From NCBI GenBank assembly GCA_024220505.1, contig JAKZZE010000002.1, positions 372,001 through 436,000 of the forward strand: DNA of 64,000 bases, read 5' to 3'. How positions within the stretch are numbered: the stretch's first letter is position 1; each line of letters begins with the position of its first letter. Source of the stretch: Rhizopus arrhizus. Its lineage: Eukaryota > Mucoromycota > Mucoromycetes > Mucorales > Rhizopodaceae. Shown here piece by piece: positions 25,976-36,977 of this stretch. Position numbers and translations under genes: made by a program. The notes under the pieces were generated by a model. That model had not been told where the DNA came from. It searched no databases and saw only the letters and a list, made by a program, of their open reading frames with translations.

Positions 25976-26959
25976 TTAATTTTTTTGACTTGCTGATGAA
26001 TGGGTGGATATCTTGTCTATTAAGAAGTTGAGACTTTTTTGGTCTTTAAGACTTAATGCTCTTGTTGAATGTATTTTTAAGATAGAAATAGCGCGATCTA
26101 ATTCAAGAATGGCACTTGTACCACTTTGAATAGTATCCAAATTGGATTCTTCATCTTTGTCAGCATCTTGATTCGAATCCATCTTTGCAAGCACTCCTTC
26201 TTCTGTTTTTTTTGAATGATGCGAAGCCGTATCTTGATCTCCAAACGATATAACAGTGGCTGCAGTAGTAGGGTCAATTTGGATAGGTAAGTGTTCAGGT
26301 TTCCACCAATAAGAAGGGTACTTTCTCTCAATGTTGTTGATCAGACAACCAATAGCAACCTGCAAAACTGCTGATAGAAATACAATACCGATATAAAACC
26401 ATTTTATCTCTATTATATTCTCTGTTGTGTTGGCAATGAGTGCAGTTGCTCCTGCTGGTGGATGTACAGTCTTTGTGAGCTGCATTAGAACCAACGAAAG
26501 AGCCATAGCTGTGGCACCAGCAACCCACATCACAGCAGTCTTTTGATCCTCCGAAGCCCAGTCTTGTTTGATCCCCATGAATAATTGTGCAATGATGACA
26601 CCTACAATACACCCAATTGTTTGACCACCTATCACATTTCGAGGCTGTGCTAAAGGCGCATCAATAACACCATAAACAAGTACTGCACCAGCTCCCTATG
26701 TGTATAAATTGTAAACAAAAACTAATTCTTAGACTTTTTTAAATTATATTACAAAAGATGCAACAATCATAGGCGTATGATATTCCTTGAATGAAGGAGA
26801 ATAAGTAAACATAATTTCTAGTAAAGCAATGCCAATCCACGCAGCCAAGAACGACCAGAGAAGTACTCTCCATAATGGGAGTATTTTTTGTTTGTGGTCT
26901 GGTTTTCTATAGCCTAAAAAATAAGCTAAAATATAAGGTAGTTTTGATAGTTTTGACAT
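25976..26959 (-). CDS. HPP family integral membrane protein
   Basis: Two exons (26753-26959 and 25976-26695) give 308 residues. Four to five hydrophobic segments span about residues 30-180. The family signature HPPAGATALI (about 26442-26475 on the minus strand) is exact. A preceding WRVLLWSFLAAWIGIALLEI segment and GAGAVLVYGVIDAPLAQPRN are typical of the domain. Plant and bacterial HPP proteins have been linked to chloroplast or membrane nitrite transport; a fungal substrate is not known. The C-terminal 120 residues are hydrophilic, acidic and Ser-rich, and probably cytosolic. The gene converges on the UPF0047 gene with almost no spacer, so their 3' UTRs must overlap. Confidence 0.88.
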
Positions 26960-27084
26960 ATCAAAAGTATGAGAAAAATAACAAACAAATCACAAAAAAA
27001 AAGTTTAAAAAAAAAAAAACGAAATGGTTTTATAGCTCAGTTACACGGATAAACTTTGTCGCACCTAAACTAATCCCAGTGGAT

Positions 27085-28463
27085 TCCACTTTGACCTCTA
27101 AAATAACATCTACTCTCTGAACCACGCTTTATTTTGCAATAATATGTATAATAAGAACAATACTCCACTCATCCCCATATCGTTCCAATTCATGTATTAA
27201 GAATTAAAATATGAACAACATAAACAATGAAGAAAGTACGCAGCAGCCACCTCATAAAAACTTTAATAACACTTGTGTTAAAAATCGACCTGAAAGCAGC
27301 AGCAATAGATGCATTTCGGCAGAGTTGGAAGAAGATAGGGTTATATCCATGAGAATATACTAAATGAGATGATATACGTTTTGAAGGTCTTATTTAGTAA
27401 TGACATAAAAACGATACCAAATGAGACTGTTATTAGCATGTTCGATTAACTTGCTTCAATCTGTACAGCCAGGAACAGAAGAGCAAAATCAAAGAATAGG
27501 GCACAGGAAGACACTTGTTTTGTTTTTTTCTTTTTTTTTTTTAAAAAAAAAAATTAATCTAGGCTACTCCGTTTTTGTTTACTATTTATAATTTCAAAAT
27601 TTCTTGCAAGTGGAGGTACAAAAAGATATAAAAGATGATCATGCCATGGTATTGATCAGATAACTGGGAAAGACTGGAAAAGGTAAAATAAAAGTAACAA
27701 TAAAAAACAATACAAGAATATAAAGTGTAAAATACATAAAATAGGAATATAAAAGGGATGAGAAAGGAGATAATGCGAACCCAACCAAAAAGGAAACAAC
27801 TGTTCACTACGTATTTCGACATTCAAACCAATTAAGAATTCACCTTGAATGCTTCAAGACCATCTTCCCTGGGTTGGCCTCCTTTGCCATCACTACAGTC
27901 ACCCACGTGGCTAATATACCTCTTACAGCCAATTATATCTATTACCGAGGCTTAAATACACCTTGCGCACACCACATGGCCAGTCAGAATTACAACGCTA
28001 ACAAACTGGGTAAAGCCAGTAATAGAATCAGCAGGCATTGATACAACTCATTTTCAAGCTCTTTCCTTTGAGATTGACGTCAAATACAAAAGCGGTGGGG
28101 CTTGATCATTCTACACAAGAAGCAACTCCCCATACTATCTAAAGTTTAATTTTGAACGCTTTAAAGGTTTTATTATGATCTGTCCTCTCAAGCCATCCAG
28201 GATTAGTTTAGTTATAACAAGTAGTACTAAATTTGACAAAACAAAGATCGAAAATGTCGTATGCATTCGCCCATGATATTGAGCCATCCGATAGTGCCTA
28301 AATTCTTATTGGTCTCTGTCATATAAAAAATTGAAGATTATATGTACGCTTGGTTTAGAAAGATATGAGGATGGAGAGGAATATTGTTCTCATTATTATA
28401 CATATTATTGCAAAATAAAGCGTGATTCAGAGAGTGGATATCATTTTAGAGGTCAAAGTGGAG
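27085..28463. mobile_element. 1.4-kb element with about 110-base inverted ends
   Basis: 27085-27195 (CCACTTTGACCTCTAAAATA onward, through CACGCTTTATTTTGCAATAA) recurs as its reverse complement at 28352-28463, with roughly one mismatch in eight. The interior has broken frames: an ATG at 27211 opening MNNINNEESTQQPPHKNFNN and stopping after about 50 codons, and a frame near 27750-28040 containing CFKTIFPGLASFAITTVTHV. Neither resembles a transposase I know. No clear target-site duplication is visible. A decayed DNA transposon or large MITE is the simplest reading. Confidence 0.55.
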
Positions 28464-28716
28464 TCAGCAGTAGTTTTTTTTTTTTTTTTTTTTTTTTGTA
28501 TTTACGGTTAAACAATACTTTTATTTACAGGTTTAATTGAGCACTCAGTGCTCCAAGTCACCGTAATTGCCTAATCCAAATCAAATTAAGCATAAAAGAA
28601 ACTAAAAAGATTCCTTATGGGAGCAAGCGCAAAAAAAAACTAAGTTGATTTAAATAGGATTGTAAACATCCATGAATATATCAATTCGCATGTTACCTGT
28701 AATGATCGTAAGTCAA

Positions 28717-29340
28717 TCAAGACCGATCATGTTTGTCACTGCTATTGGGTGATAATTTTACTTTTTTTTTTTGAAAACAGTCTGAGTACCTTTCTCCTCT
28801 CCAAATCGAGTGAGCAATAGTCATCGCGTTATTGGAGGCATTGCCGTCTCTCTGCCAAAGTGTGCAATATGTGGTACAGGCAAGGACACCAAAGCTGCAC
28901 GCATTGCTACTTTTCTTTAAAGTTTCAACCGCTCTCTGCTTATATTGATACAAGGAGAAGCATTTTCTTGCCATCTTTGGCCCGTATAAGTTGAAAAGGT
29001 TATCTAGATAAGTGAAAATGTGGTTTACATAAACATAATGCTTTGGCAAGCTTGTTGTCTTGCTTGAAGGGATTCGCCTTAAGATATATAAAAATGGGTA
29101 GTGGTTGCTTCATGTCTTGCAAACTAGCGTGATCAACTAGACCAGGCCATTTAGATGTTCCTCCACAAATAAATTGATAGCAGTCGTTTTTTGAAATGCC
29201 ATACACCATCTTGCGCTCCATAATGCCTCAAATTGGCTTATAAATAGTCCATGTTTACATTGCTCATGCCCAATGCAATTTATTACTAGAATCATTAGGT
29301 CTAGTCTTTCACGTTCTTTCTCCAAAAGGAATGAAAAACT
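28717..29340 (-). pseudogene. Fanzor/TnpB-like RNA-guided nuclease relic
   Basis: On the minus strand, overlapping frames end in CTLWQRDGNASNNAMTIAHS (about 28800-28860). This matches the last RuvC motif of eukaryotic TnpB relatives (W-x-RD-x-NA-x-x-N), including the catalytic Asp. Just upstream are FGVLACTTYC, where the family usually has a zinc-ribbon half with C-x2-C, and CFSLYQYKQRAVETLKK, which resembles the earlier RuvC helix (R-x-L-x-F-x-x-Y-x-x-KQRA). The stretch expected between these, with the middle acidic residue and the first zinc pair, is missing. Further pieces upstream lie in two other frames. It is therefore a deleted, frameshifted copy. The assignment rests on one strong and one weak motif. 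Confidence 0.5.
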
Positions 29341-29343
29341 CAA

Positions 29344-30600
29344 TACTCATGTGAGGATACGTAGTATCAAGTAATCTTTGTCAATAATGAGACACAGTCA
29401 TGGTCTCATTTATTTGCTTTTGGCTTTTGAACGAGTTCGACACTGACTGCTTTTCCCATGGTTTCTTTAAAACTTGCTAAAGAAGCCATTCGATTCGAAC
29501 ATAAAAACACGGGTTCAAAGGCTTTAAAAGATCATTTCATGGTATCTATCCGTTCTATTTCTCCTTCAAGATATGCATCCCTTATACCCTTCTGTTGCTG
29601 TGTTGTATCCTTTTTATTTTCCAAAGATAAATACATTTTCCCAATTAAAAAAAAAAAAAAAAAAGTGATGAGGAGATGGCCGTTTTCTAAAGTCGACAGT
29701 GATTTTACTAGGCCCGTTTGTAAAGGATTTGGCATCGGTACAGTGCACATTTTTTATAAAACCTGTTTCCCCAATGTGTAGGTACCTTTCCATATATAAC
29801 GTACCATCAAGCTTAATTGTAGTGAAAACATTCTTGAGCCTTCTTTTTAAAGAAAACCATCGTTTTAGACTATGGAACCCCGTTATTCTTGCTGCTTACC
29901 TGACAAAAAAAAAGTTCACTATAAAAATAAGGAATAACAAATCAAAGGAGGTTAGGATCCAAACTATGAAAGGAATCAATGGGCTATATATCTGATGTAT
30001 AATACAAGTATTTTATTATTGAAAAAATTCGTATTTTTAGTATTTATAGTGTAACCCGTCTTGAAAAGTGTGTATTGTCCTTTCCACATATTTAACATAT
30101 AAACAGTGAGTGTTGTTTCCATCATCTTTTATAATCAAGCAACTAGAATACTCAAGTAAGCTATGAGCTGAATAGATGGTTTCATAGTATTCACTTTAAT
30201 ACAATATCGTGTTTCCTAATAATCAATTCAGTCTGATATTAAGAATCAGAACATTGAGGATCCAACTATACAAGTATGTGTAAGCTACATTTAGTCAATA
30301 GATCAATGTTTATTGCTCAAATGACCATCTTTTCTTATAATTAATATAGCTATTCTATGCTGTATCTTATAAAAATAGTATGGATGTTTCGACTTTTATT
30401 TTGACAAAATCAAAATGACCCGCACCAGTCTTACAAATTTGATGCCTATACAAATTATCTCGGTCCGAGCTTACGACCCTCAGGTGTCATCAGTGGCTGT
30501 GATAGAATAAGAAGGATGTGTGAATGAGCAAAACACTTGCAACCAAGCCAGATAGGTGTTGATGGTGTTTGTGTTGAAGCGGACATTATGACATGACGTA
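29344..30600. other. spacer with unassigned relic frames
   Basis: Short open frames on both strands (for example 29458-29781 plus) have no recognisable family. A run of 18 A lies near 29647-29664. The stretch at about 30420-30600 is richer in GC than its surroundings and leads into the promoter of the BAG gene. Confidence 0.35.
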
Positions 30601-30601
30601 A

Positions 30602-30621
30602 TGAACATCTTCTAGAAGAAC
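30602..30621 (+). promoter_or_regulatory. heat-shock element upstream of the BAG gene
   Basis: The sequence TGAAC-AT-CTTCT-AGAAG-AAC contains adjoining nTTCn and nGAAn units (CTTCTAGAAG, 30609-30618) with a further nGAAn two bases upstream, the binding pattern of heat-shock factor. It lies about 90 bases before the ATG of an Hsp70 cochaperone gene, which is the kind of gene expected to be Hsf1-controlled. Confidence 0.55.
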
Positions 30622-30706
30622 AGGCAATGGATAAAACAGCCCACATTTTTTATTTTTATTTTTTTTTATCATTTTTTTCCATATTTTCTTTTCTCATTTC
30701 AACAAG

Positions 30707-32200
30707 ATGTATAGACCTACAAGAAGCTTGGGTGTTGATGATCTTTTACAACTACAGTCACTACTTGCTTATGAACAAGACAAACGTACACAACATATCG
30801 AAGAATGTCAAAAATCACCAAGTCTTGTCCACCTCCATCCGATCTATCGTACTGCCAGTCCATCCGAGATCTCTGCGGCTGCACTGGCAGAACGAGAACG
30901 TCTGGCGCAGGCCATCTTTAACCTGAAAGCACTGAGAGATGAATACCGGCGTGAACGTACACGCCAGATCCAAAGTTACCTTGAAGAATATCGAAGACAG
31001 GCTCTGATTCGCGCGGCGCTGCAAGAAGAAGAAGAAAGGTACTATCGTCAGTGTATCGCGGCTGCTATCGAGCAAAGACGTGCTGCTGAGGCCTGGGATC
31101 AGTACCGACAGTTGCAAGCGATCGAGAGACGGCCGGATTATTCTCAATATCGTTCAGACCAATTGGCTGATTTACTTCAGCAGTTGTTTGGAAACCAGAC
31201 GATAAGTGTAGAGCGAGAACGAGAAGAAGAAGCACGTCAAGATGAGGATATGATGGCTGAAGTGTGGAAGTGTCTGAATGAACAAAAACAACAGTATGAA
31301 ACACCTCGTTCTGTACTCTTGACACCTAAACAAGATGCTTCAGAAAGCATTCCGTCAACTCCTGAGCATGCTAGCTCTCCAGAGGAAAGTGATGAAGAGG
31401 AGGAAGAAGAGATGACGGATGAAGTCCAAACAAAGCTCGATGCTCCTCCTCCACTTTCTGATCATGTCGTTACCTTACAAGACCTCATCAATCAACTAGC
31501 ATCTCAGCCTGTCCTGGTCGATCACCAACGTGTTTCTCCTGCTCAGAAATCAAACCAGGCCGTCTACAGTGATGAACCGAAACCGTCTGGTATCTGGCAG
31601 AAAGATCAACCTTCGAAAGCTGAGAAGCCCCAGGTGAAGATTCCAGAAAATGATAAAAAGATACCCTATTTGCCTCAGCATGCCTTTACAGAGGCAGAAC
31701 CAACACCTACAAGTGAGTACATGACAGATTCACCCTTGACAGAAGAAAATCAGGCGTTTGTTGATAGAATCGCGGCTGAACAACAAGAGGAAACAAAAGA
31801 AGATCCAAAGAAAAAGGCAGTAGAAGACTTGGATGAGATCTCGAGGCAATTGAAGCAAAGTGAATTGGTTCACCGCTGGCAGCAGGTGTTGTCTCAACCT
31901 TTGACGTTTACCAAGCAAGAAGAAGGAACACTTTTGCTGACAGCCACAACGGATAACAACAGAGCCTTTTTGGGCTCAGAAGATGAACTGGTCAGGGTGA
32001 TGCTGAAGCTGGATACAGTAGATAGCCTTGGAGATGAGTCGATTAGGAATTATCGACGTGAGTTGGTAAAGAAGTGTCAAGACATGTTGGATCAATTGGA
32101 TCATCATAAACAGGCTGAGTTACAAAAGGCCGTTTCAAAGAGTAAGAGCCAAGAAAAGAAGAAGAGAAGACGTCACCGTCGTAACCAAAAGAGACATTGA
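30707..32200 (+). CDS. BAG-domain protein (Hsp70 nucleotide-exchange cochaperone)
   Basis: Single-exon gene, 497 residues. The first 160 residues are a long, charged coiled-coil-like region rich in Arg, Glu and Gln (ALRDEYRRERTRQIQSYLEE, AAIEQRRAAEAWDQYRQLQA). An acidic patch, SDEEEEEEMTDE, follows at about residues 227-240, then a Pro/Ser-rich linker. A C-terminal BAG domain lies at about residues 420-480, with VMLKLDTVDSLGDESIRNYR and LVKKCQDMLDQLD matching the second and third helices that contact the Hsp70 ATPase domain. The tail KKKRRRHRRNQKRH could be a nuclear or ribosome-binding signal. BAG domains open the Hsp70 nucleotide cleft and release ADP and substrate. The heat-shock element upstream supports stress control. 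No yeast orthologue with the same layout is known to me. Confidence 0.75.
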   Translation: MYRPTRSLGVDDLLQLQSLLAYEQDKRTQHIEECQKSPSLVHLHPIYRTASPSEISAAALAERERLAQAIFNLKALRDEYRRERTRQIQSYLEEYRRQALIRAALQEEEERYYRQCIAAAIEQRRAAEAWDQYRQLQAIERRPDYSQYRSDQLADLLQQLFGNQTISVEREREEEARQDEDMMAEVWKCLNEQKQQYETPRSVLLTPKQDASESIPSTPEHASSPEESDEEEEEEMTDEVQTKLDAPPPLSDHVVTLQDLINQLASQPVLVDHQRVSPAQKSNQAVYSDEPKPSGIWQKDQPSKAEKPQVKIPENDKKIPYLPQHAFTEAEPTPTSEYMTDSPLTEENQAFVDRIAAEQQEETKEDPKKKAVEDLDEISRQLKQSELVHRWQQVLSQPLTFTKQEEGTLLLTATTDNNRAFLGSEDELVRVMLKLDTVDSLGDESIRNYRRELVKKCQDMLDQLDHHKQAELQKAVSKSKSQEKKKRRRHRRNQKRH

Positions 32201-33627
32201 AATAATAATAAAAATCACATATTCCCATTTTACACACAAGTCATGTTCATCTTTTGTTACTTGATAAAATATAGTTTACAATTCCTTTCTAAATCTTTTA
32301 TGAAATTCCATACGCTGTAAATATATATTTCACTCATAAACAAGATCATTTCAAATAAGACTATTGATTGTGCATATATTAATGTTTATATAAACATATT
32401 TAATGAATCTAGACGGAACCCTATTGAAAAGAACGGGTTTCTTTTATTAAATCACCGCAAGATGCTTTCACTTCAAAGCGGGATTCGACGTCATAGAAGA
32501 GAAAAGTGACTCATTCGATCTTTTTTAGGATGATGCTTGTGAATTCTGCTGGCATATGATTTCTATAAAAGGAAGGATCCTTTTCAGTTTTATTTCACTG
32601 TAATGTTGATCTTTGTGAATTGCATAAATAAAAATCTCATGTGAAAATTCATAAAGTGTAATCATCAATGACGTTGTCCTGCTATTCAAATAAGACTTTA
32701 GGCCGTGACTCATTTATATCATCCAACCAATGCGTTCTGAGTAACCTCTGGGCTAAATAGGCTCATATAAAAACATGTTTTTTTAACTGAATTCACAGTC
32801 TAATTTATATTCCAAAAATAGAAATCCACTCTATTCATCTTCTCTATCCCATGCCACTTTCTTTATTATAGAGTAGGAACAAGAGAAATAATATCCAATT
32901 GATTGGACAAACTCTTTTTTTTAATCTCAACAAATAAATCCAAAAATGGATTCCCAAAAATCAGTGCATGTGCCATGTGAAAACACGATTATTTAAATTA
33001 CCGAAAGTATTCAATGATATGTTTTATTTGTATTTTATTCAAGCATACCATGCAAAAAAAAAAAGAGACAAGCATACCCTTTTTTTTTTTTATTCAAAAT
33101 AAATTTACACTATTTTTTTTTTGGTGGGTTTATGGGATGAGTGTCGGTGATTTAAATTATTTCTCACGTTAAATGATTGGGCCAATTCATAAAAATGTGG
33201 GGAAAGTAAATATAGGCCAGAAAAGATTTCTTTGGTGATTTGATTATTTTTTTTTTGAATTTGATATGAATTGACCTTCTTCTTTTTTATTTTTAAATGG
33301 TTTGTGTAAGTTTTCAATGTTTAGCCTATTGTTCTATTACTCCTGATGTCAGAATATGATTTTAGGAAGAAATCGGGGACAAGCCAATGTTCCACTTCCG
33401 TCATGTCCCGTAAAGCTTTTGTATGCGTCGGACATTCATTTTATCACAAAGGTGGTTGTAAGAAGCATATTCCGAATCAAAAAGGGGGGGAGGACAGAGA
33501 GAAAGAGGTGAAAAGTGGTTGTGCACTCCGATCCTTCCGAGGAATTCATGAAAACAATATAAATATTCTTTATTTTTTTCTTATTTCTTTTTCTTTTATT
33601 TTTTATTATCATTATTTTTTGAAAAAG
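32201..33627. promoter_or_regulatory. long spacer upstream of PCK1
   Basis: About 1.4 kb without a supported gene; it holds the 3' UTR of the BAG gene and the upstream region of PCK1. The last 80 bases before the ATG are a T-rich pyrimidine tract, typical of strongly expressed fungal genes. No specific operator was recognised. An open frame at 33346-33630 reads through into the PCK1 start but is probably untranslated leader. Confidence 0.35.
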
Positions 33628-35409
33628 ATGGTTGCCTCAAGACCCGGATCCCCTTATACTGGAAGACCTGCTAGTTCTGGTTCAGTTCATACAAAAGTTG
33701 AAGAAGAATTACATGAATATGCTGGTATTGATTATGACAAGGTAAATATAAAATAGATGAAAGGAGAAAGTGGGAGAATTTATGAAATTAATTCATCCAC
33801 AGGTTACCATCAAACGTAATCCTTCTGTTGCTGTTCTTTATGAAGAAGCCTTAACTTATGAACAAGGCACAGTGATTTCATCTGCTGGTGCTCTTTGTGC
33901 TTACTCTGGTAAAAAAACCGGTCGTTCTCCCAAGGACAAGCGTATTGTGGAAGAAGAAACCTCTCAAAAGGATGTCTGGTGGGGTCCTGTCAACACACCG
34001 ATCAGTGAAAGAGTCTTCTTGATCAACCGTGAACGTGCGATCGATTACCTCAATACCCGTCCTCGTCTTTATGTCTTTGATGGTTACGCTGGTTGGGATC
34101 CCAAGTACCGTATCAAGGTCCGTATTGTGGCCTCCCGTGCTTACCACATCTTGTTTATGCGCAACATGTTGATTCGTCCTACTGAAGAAGAACTCGAAAA
34201 CTTTGGTACGCCTGATTTCACCGTCTTTAATGCTGGTGAATTCCCTGCGAATCGTTATACGACCGGTATGACCTCGACTACCTCTGTCTCTGTTAACTTT
34301 AAGCGTAATGAGATGGTTATCCTTGGTAGTGAATATGCTGGTGAGATGAAAAAGGGTGTAAGTTAAAAAAAAAAAAAGAAAGAAGAAGAGAGAGAGAATA
34401 CTGACTTGTGAATTAGATCTTTACTGTCATGCATTATTTGATGCCCAAGGCTGGTGTCTTATCCCTTCACTCCTCTGCCAATGAAGGTCCAGACGGTGAC
34501 GTCTCTCTCTTCTTTGGTCTCTCAGGTACCGGCAAGACCACACTCTCTGCTGATCCTAAGCGTAAGTTGATTGGTGATGATGAGCACTGCTGGTCCGATG
34601 ATGGTATCTTCAACATTGAAGGTGGATGTTATGCCAAGTGTATTGATTTATCTGCCGAAAAGGAGCCCGATATTTTCAACGCGATCCGTTTCGGTGCTAT
34701 TCTTGAGAATGTTGTGTTGGATGAAGAGAGCCGTGTGGTTGATTATTCAGATGATTTCTTGACCGAAAACACCCGTTGTGCCTACCCTATTTATCACATT
34801 CCTAATGCCAAATTACCTTGTATGGGTGGTCATCCCAAGAATATCATCTTGCTGACCTGTGATGCCTTTGGTGTCTTGCCTCCTGTTTCCAAATTGACAG
34901 CTGAACAAGCCATGTATCACTTTATCTCTGGTTATACTACCAAGGTTCCTGGTACAGAAGATGGCATCGTTGAACCTCAAGCCACTTTCTCTGCCTGCTT
35001 TGGTGCACCTTTCCTTGTACTTCACCCTCAACGTTACGCAACCATGTTGGCCCAAAAGATGTCTGAACACAAGGCAGATGCTTGGTTGATTAACACTGGC
35101 TGGATTGGTGGATCAGCTGCTACCTCCAAGCGTTGTCCTCTAAAGTACACCCGTGCCATCTTGGATGCCATTCACAATGGTGAACTTGCTCAAGCCGAAT
35201 ATGAAGATCTCGAAATCTTTAATTTGCGTGTTCCTAAGGCAGTCAGTGGTGTTCCCTCTGAACTCTTGAACCCCAAGTCTGCTTGGAATGGAACTCCTCA
35301 AGAATTTGATAGCTCTCTTCGTAATGTTGCCAAGATGTTTATTGATAACTTCAAGACTTATGAAGATCAAGCTGCTGTTGAAACTTTGGCTGCTGGTCCC
35401 AAGCTTTAA
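33628..35409 (+). CDS. PCK1: phosphoenolpyruvate carboxykinase (ATP)
   Basis: Three exons (33628-33741, 33803-34357, 34417-35409) encode 553 residues, the usual length of ATP-type PEPCK (yeast 549). The enzyme converts oxaloacetate plus ATP to phosphoenolpyruvate, CO2 and ADP, the committed step of gluconeogenesis in the cytosol. Signature elements are intact: [15 protein letters not shown] near the start, the kinase-1a loop [11 protein letters not shown] (about 34527), the metal-binding [11 protein letters not shown] that follows it, and the substrate-binding [11 protein letters not shown] (about 34230). The codon choice is visibly more biased (GGT, AAG, CTC) than in neighbouring genes, as expected of a highly expressed gene. 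The first intron falls after residue 38, in the variable N-terminus. It converges on the WOPR gene. Confidence 0.97.
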
Positions 35410-36108
35410 ATTTTCATTTTTTTTTTTCTTTCATGCATAACTTTTGATGAAATGTTTTATTTTTTCATTATTTATTATTTGTATCATATGCTTTCATCCC
35501 AATAAAAAAAAAAAAGGAAACTTTTTGTTACAAAAAATCATATTTTTAATTTTACCATTTTTAGTAATTTGCGGAGAGGAAAAAAAAAAGGGACGCGCGC
35601 GCTTTGATTTCTTTTTCATCTCTTTTGTGCGTGTGTTTTCAATAACCCCAAGGGGGAAGAGAGAGAGAGAGAGAGAGAGGGAAGAGAAAGGGAGAAGGGA
35701 AAGAGAGGAGGAAATGGGTTGAAGGTGAGTGTATGTGTGCGTGTGAATTGGTGAATTGCGGAGTCATCATAAGGGGAATGTATAGATTTTCCACATAAAT
35801 TAAAAAAAAGTATGTTCTCCTTTTGAATGATAACAGTCTCGTATGATTTATGTTGTTCTCCTTTTATAAAAAACCAAATCAAGAAAAATAACGATTTTCT
35901 TGTATAAAGCTTATATTATTAAAGTTTAAATAAAATTACATGTAAACCATCATCCTTTTTTCTCTCTCTCCTTTATTAGGTGTATTAATAATTTATTTTA
36001 AAATCTAATAAAATCATAAAATGAATGTGTGTGTGTGTGTATGTGTTGCTTATAATGTTTCATAGATGAAATAAAAATAAAATAAAGAAACCTTTTGTTG
36101 TACATAAT
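35410..36108. other. convergent intergenic spacer with GA and TG repeats
   Basis: This spacer between the 3' ends of PCK1 and the WOPR gene holds simple repeats only: a (GA)n tract at 35657-35679 in a longer purine-rich run to 35713, and a (TG)n tract near 36026-36040. No gene is supported. Confidence 0.6.
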
Positions 36109-36783
36109 TTATATTCGCAATTGATGTCGAAGTGCATTCAACTGTCGATAATCTTCAGAACAAGGCAAGTTTTCCAATACGACATCTTGAGTAGGTAAGA
36201 AGGTGAGATCTTGTGTATAACAAGACTCTTCATCAGATGAAAAAGGTGAAGAGATGAGTGAAGGAGAATTAGAATTTTGTCGCATAGAATAAATAGAAGC
36301 TGTATGACCACCACCGATACCCAGTGGATTAATTTCAGGATAATGTCCTTTGGGTATTTCAATCTTGTTTAGTTCTAAATCATCCGATGGTCTCTTTAAC
36401 TTTCCAGAGAGAACATCCGCTTTAGAATAATAAGAGATCAAGTGTAGCTTTTGATTTGAGGCTGTACAAATGGAAAAACTTTGTTTGATTAAACCATTGA
36501 TTTTATAACAGTGAGTCAGTTTACGAGGACGTCGCTTTGTAGTCAATTCTTGATAAGTCAAGAAGCTTCCCAGTACTCTACTAGGTGACCAAGTCCTACC
36601 ATCTGTCCAACGTTGCATATCTGCTTCTCTTTCATCCCAAACAAATATACACCCTGAACGTATATCTGATCTTTCTTTAAATGTTAATCTTCTCTTTACT
36701 TTTGGTAATATTCCTTTTTGACATGCTTCAAAGATGACAAGTGCATCCTGTGGTGTTTTAATATAGCCTATAAAGGATTCCAT
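36109..36783 (-). CDS. WOPR-domain transcription regulator (Gti1/Pac2/Wor1 family)
   Basis: Single-exon gene of about 224 residues. The start at 36783 (MESFIGYIKTPQDALVIFEA) is exactly where family members begin. The upstream extension in the open frame is a T-rich, Phe-rich tract. Both halves of the WOPR DNA-binding fold are present: RLTFKERSDIRSGCIFVWDE followed by RWTDGRTWSPSRVLGSFLTY, and after a short linker LIKQSFSICTASNQKLHLIS with YYSKADV. The second half is close to the first, so the insertion typical of Wor1 is short. The C-terminal 70 residues are Ser/Pro-rich. WOPR proteins are fungus-specific master regulators (Wor1 white-opaque switching, Ryp1 dimorphism, Sge1 virulence genes). 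What this one controls cannot be read from the sequence. Confidence 0.93.
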   Translation of the reverse strand: MESFIGYIKTPQDALVIFEACQKGILPKVKRRLTFKERSDIRSGCIFVWDEREADMQRWTDGRTWSPSRVLGSFLTYQELTTKRRPRKLTHCYKINGLIKQSFSICTASNQKLHLISYYSKADVLSGKLKRPSDDLELNKIEIPKGHYPEINPLGIGGGHTASIYSMRQNSNSPSLISSPFSSDEESCYTQDLTFLPTQDVVLENLPCSEDYRQLNALRHQLRI

Positions 36784-36939
36784 AAGAAAAATAATAAAAT
36801 AAAAAGAGAGGGTAAACAAATAAAAGAAATAAAAAAGTAGGTTTTTTTTATATATGTGCACCTATACACACAGATACTGATTATGTCATTTCCACTTTCT
36901 TTTTTTTTGCCCCCAACTATTTTTACTATGCAATCATCT

Positions 36940-36977
<38 letters not shown>

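Noticed and set aside
27029..27105. tRNA-like stretch with a good A box (TAGCTCAGTTACACGG)
   Set aside because: No B box and no cloverleaf can be drawn; the following bases belong to the inverted end of an element.
33346..33627. N-terminal extension of PCK1 in the same frame
   Set aside because: Low-complexity T-rich leader directly before a well-placed ATG at 33628; PEPCK normally starts near there.
33878..34147. Minus-strand frames inside PCK1 (also 34813-35070 and 35140-35370)
   Set aside because: Codon-bias shadows of a highly expressed gene.
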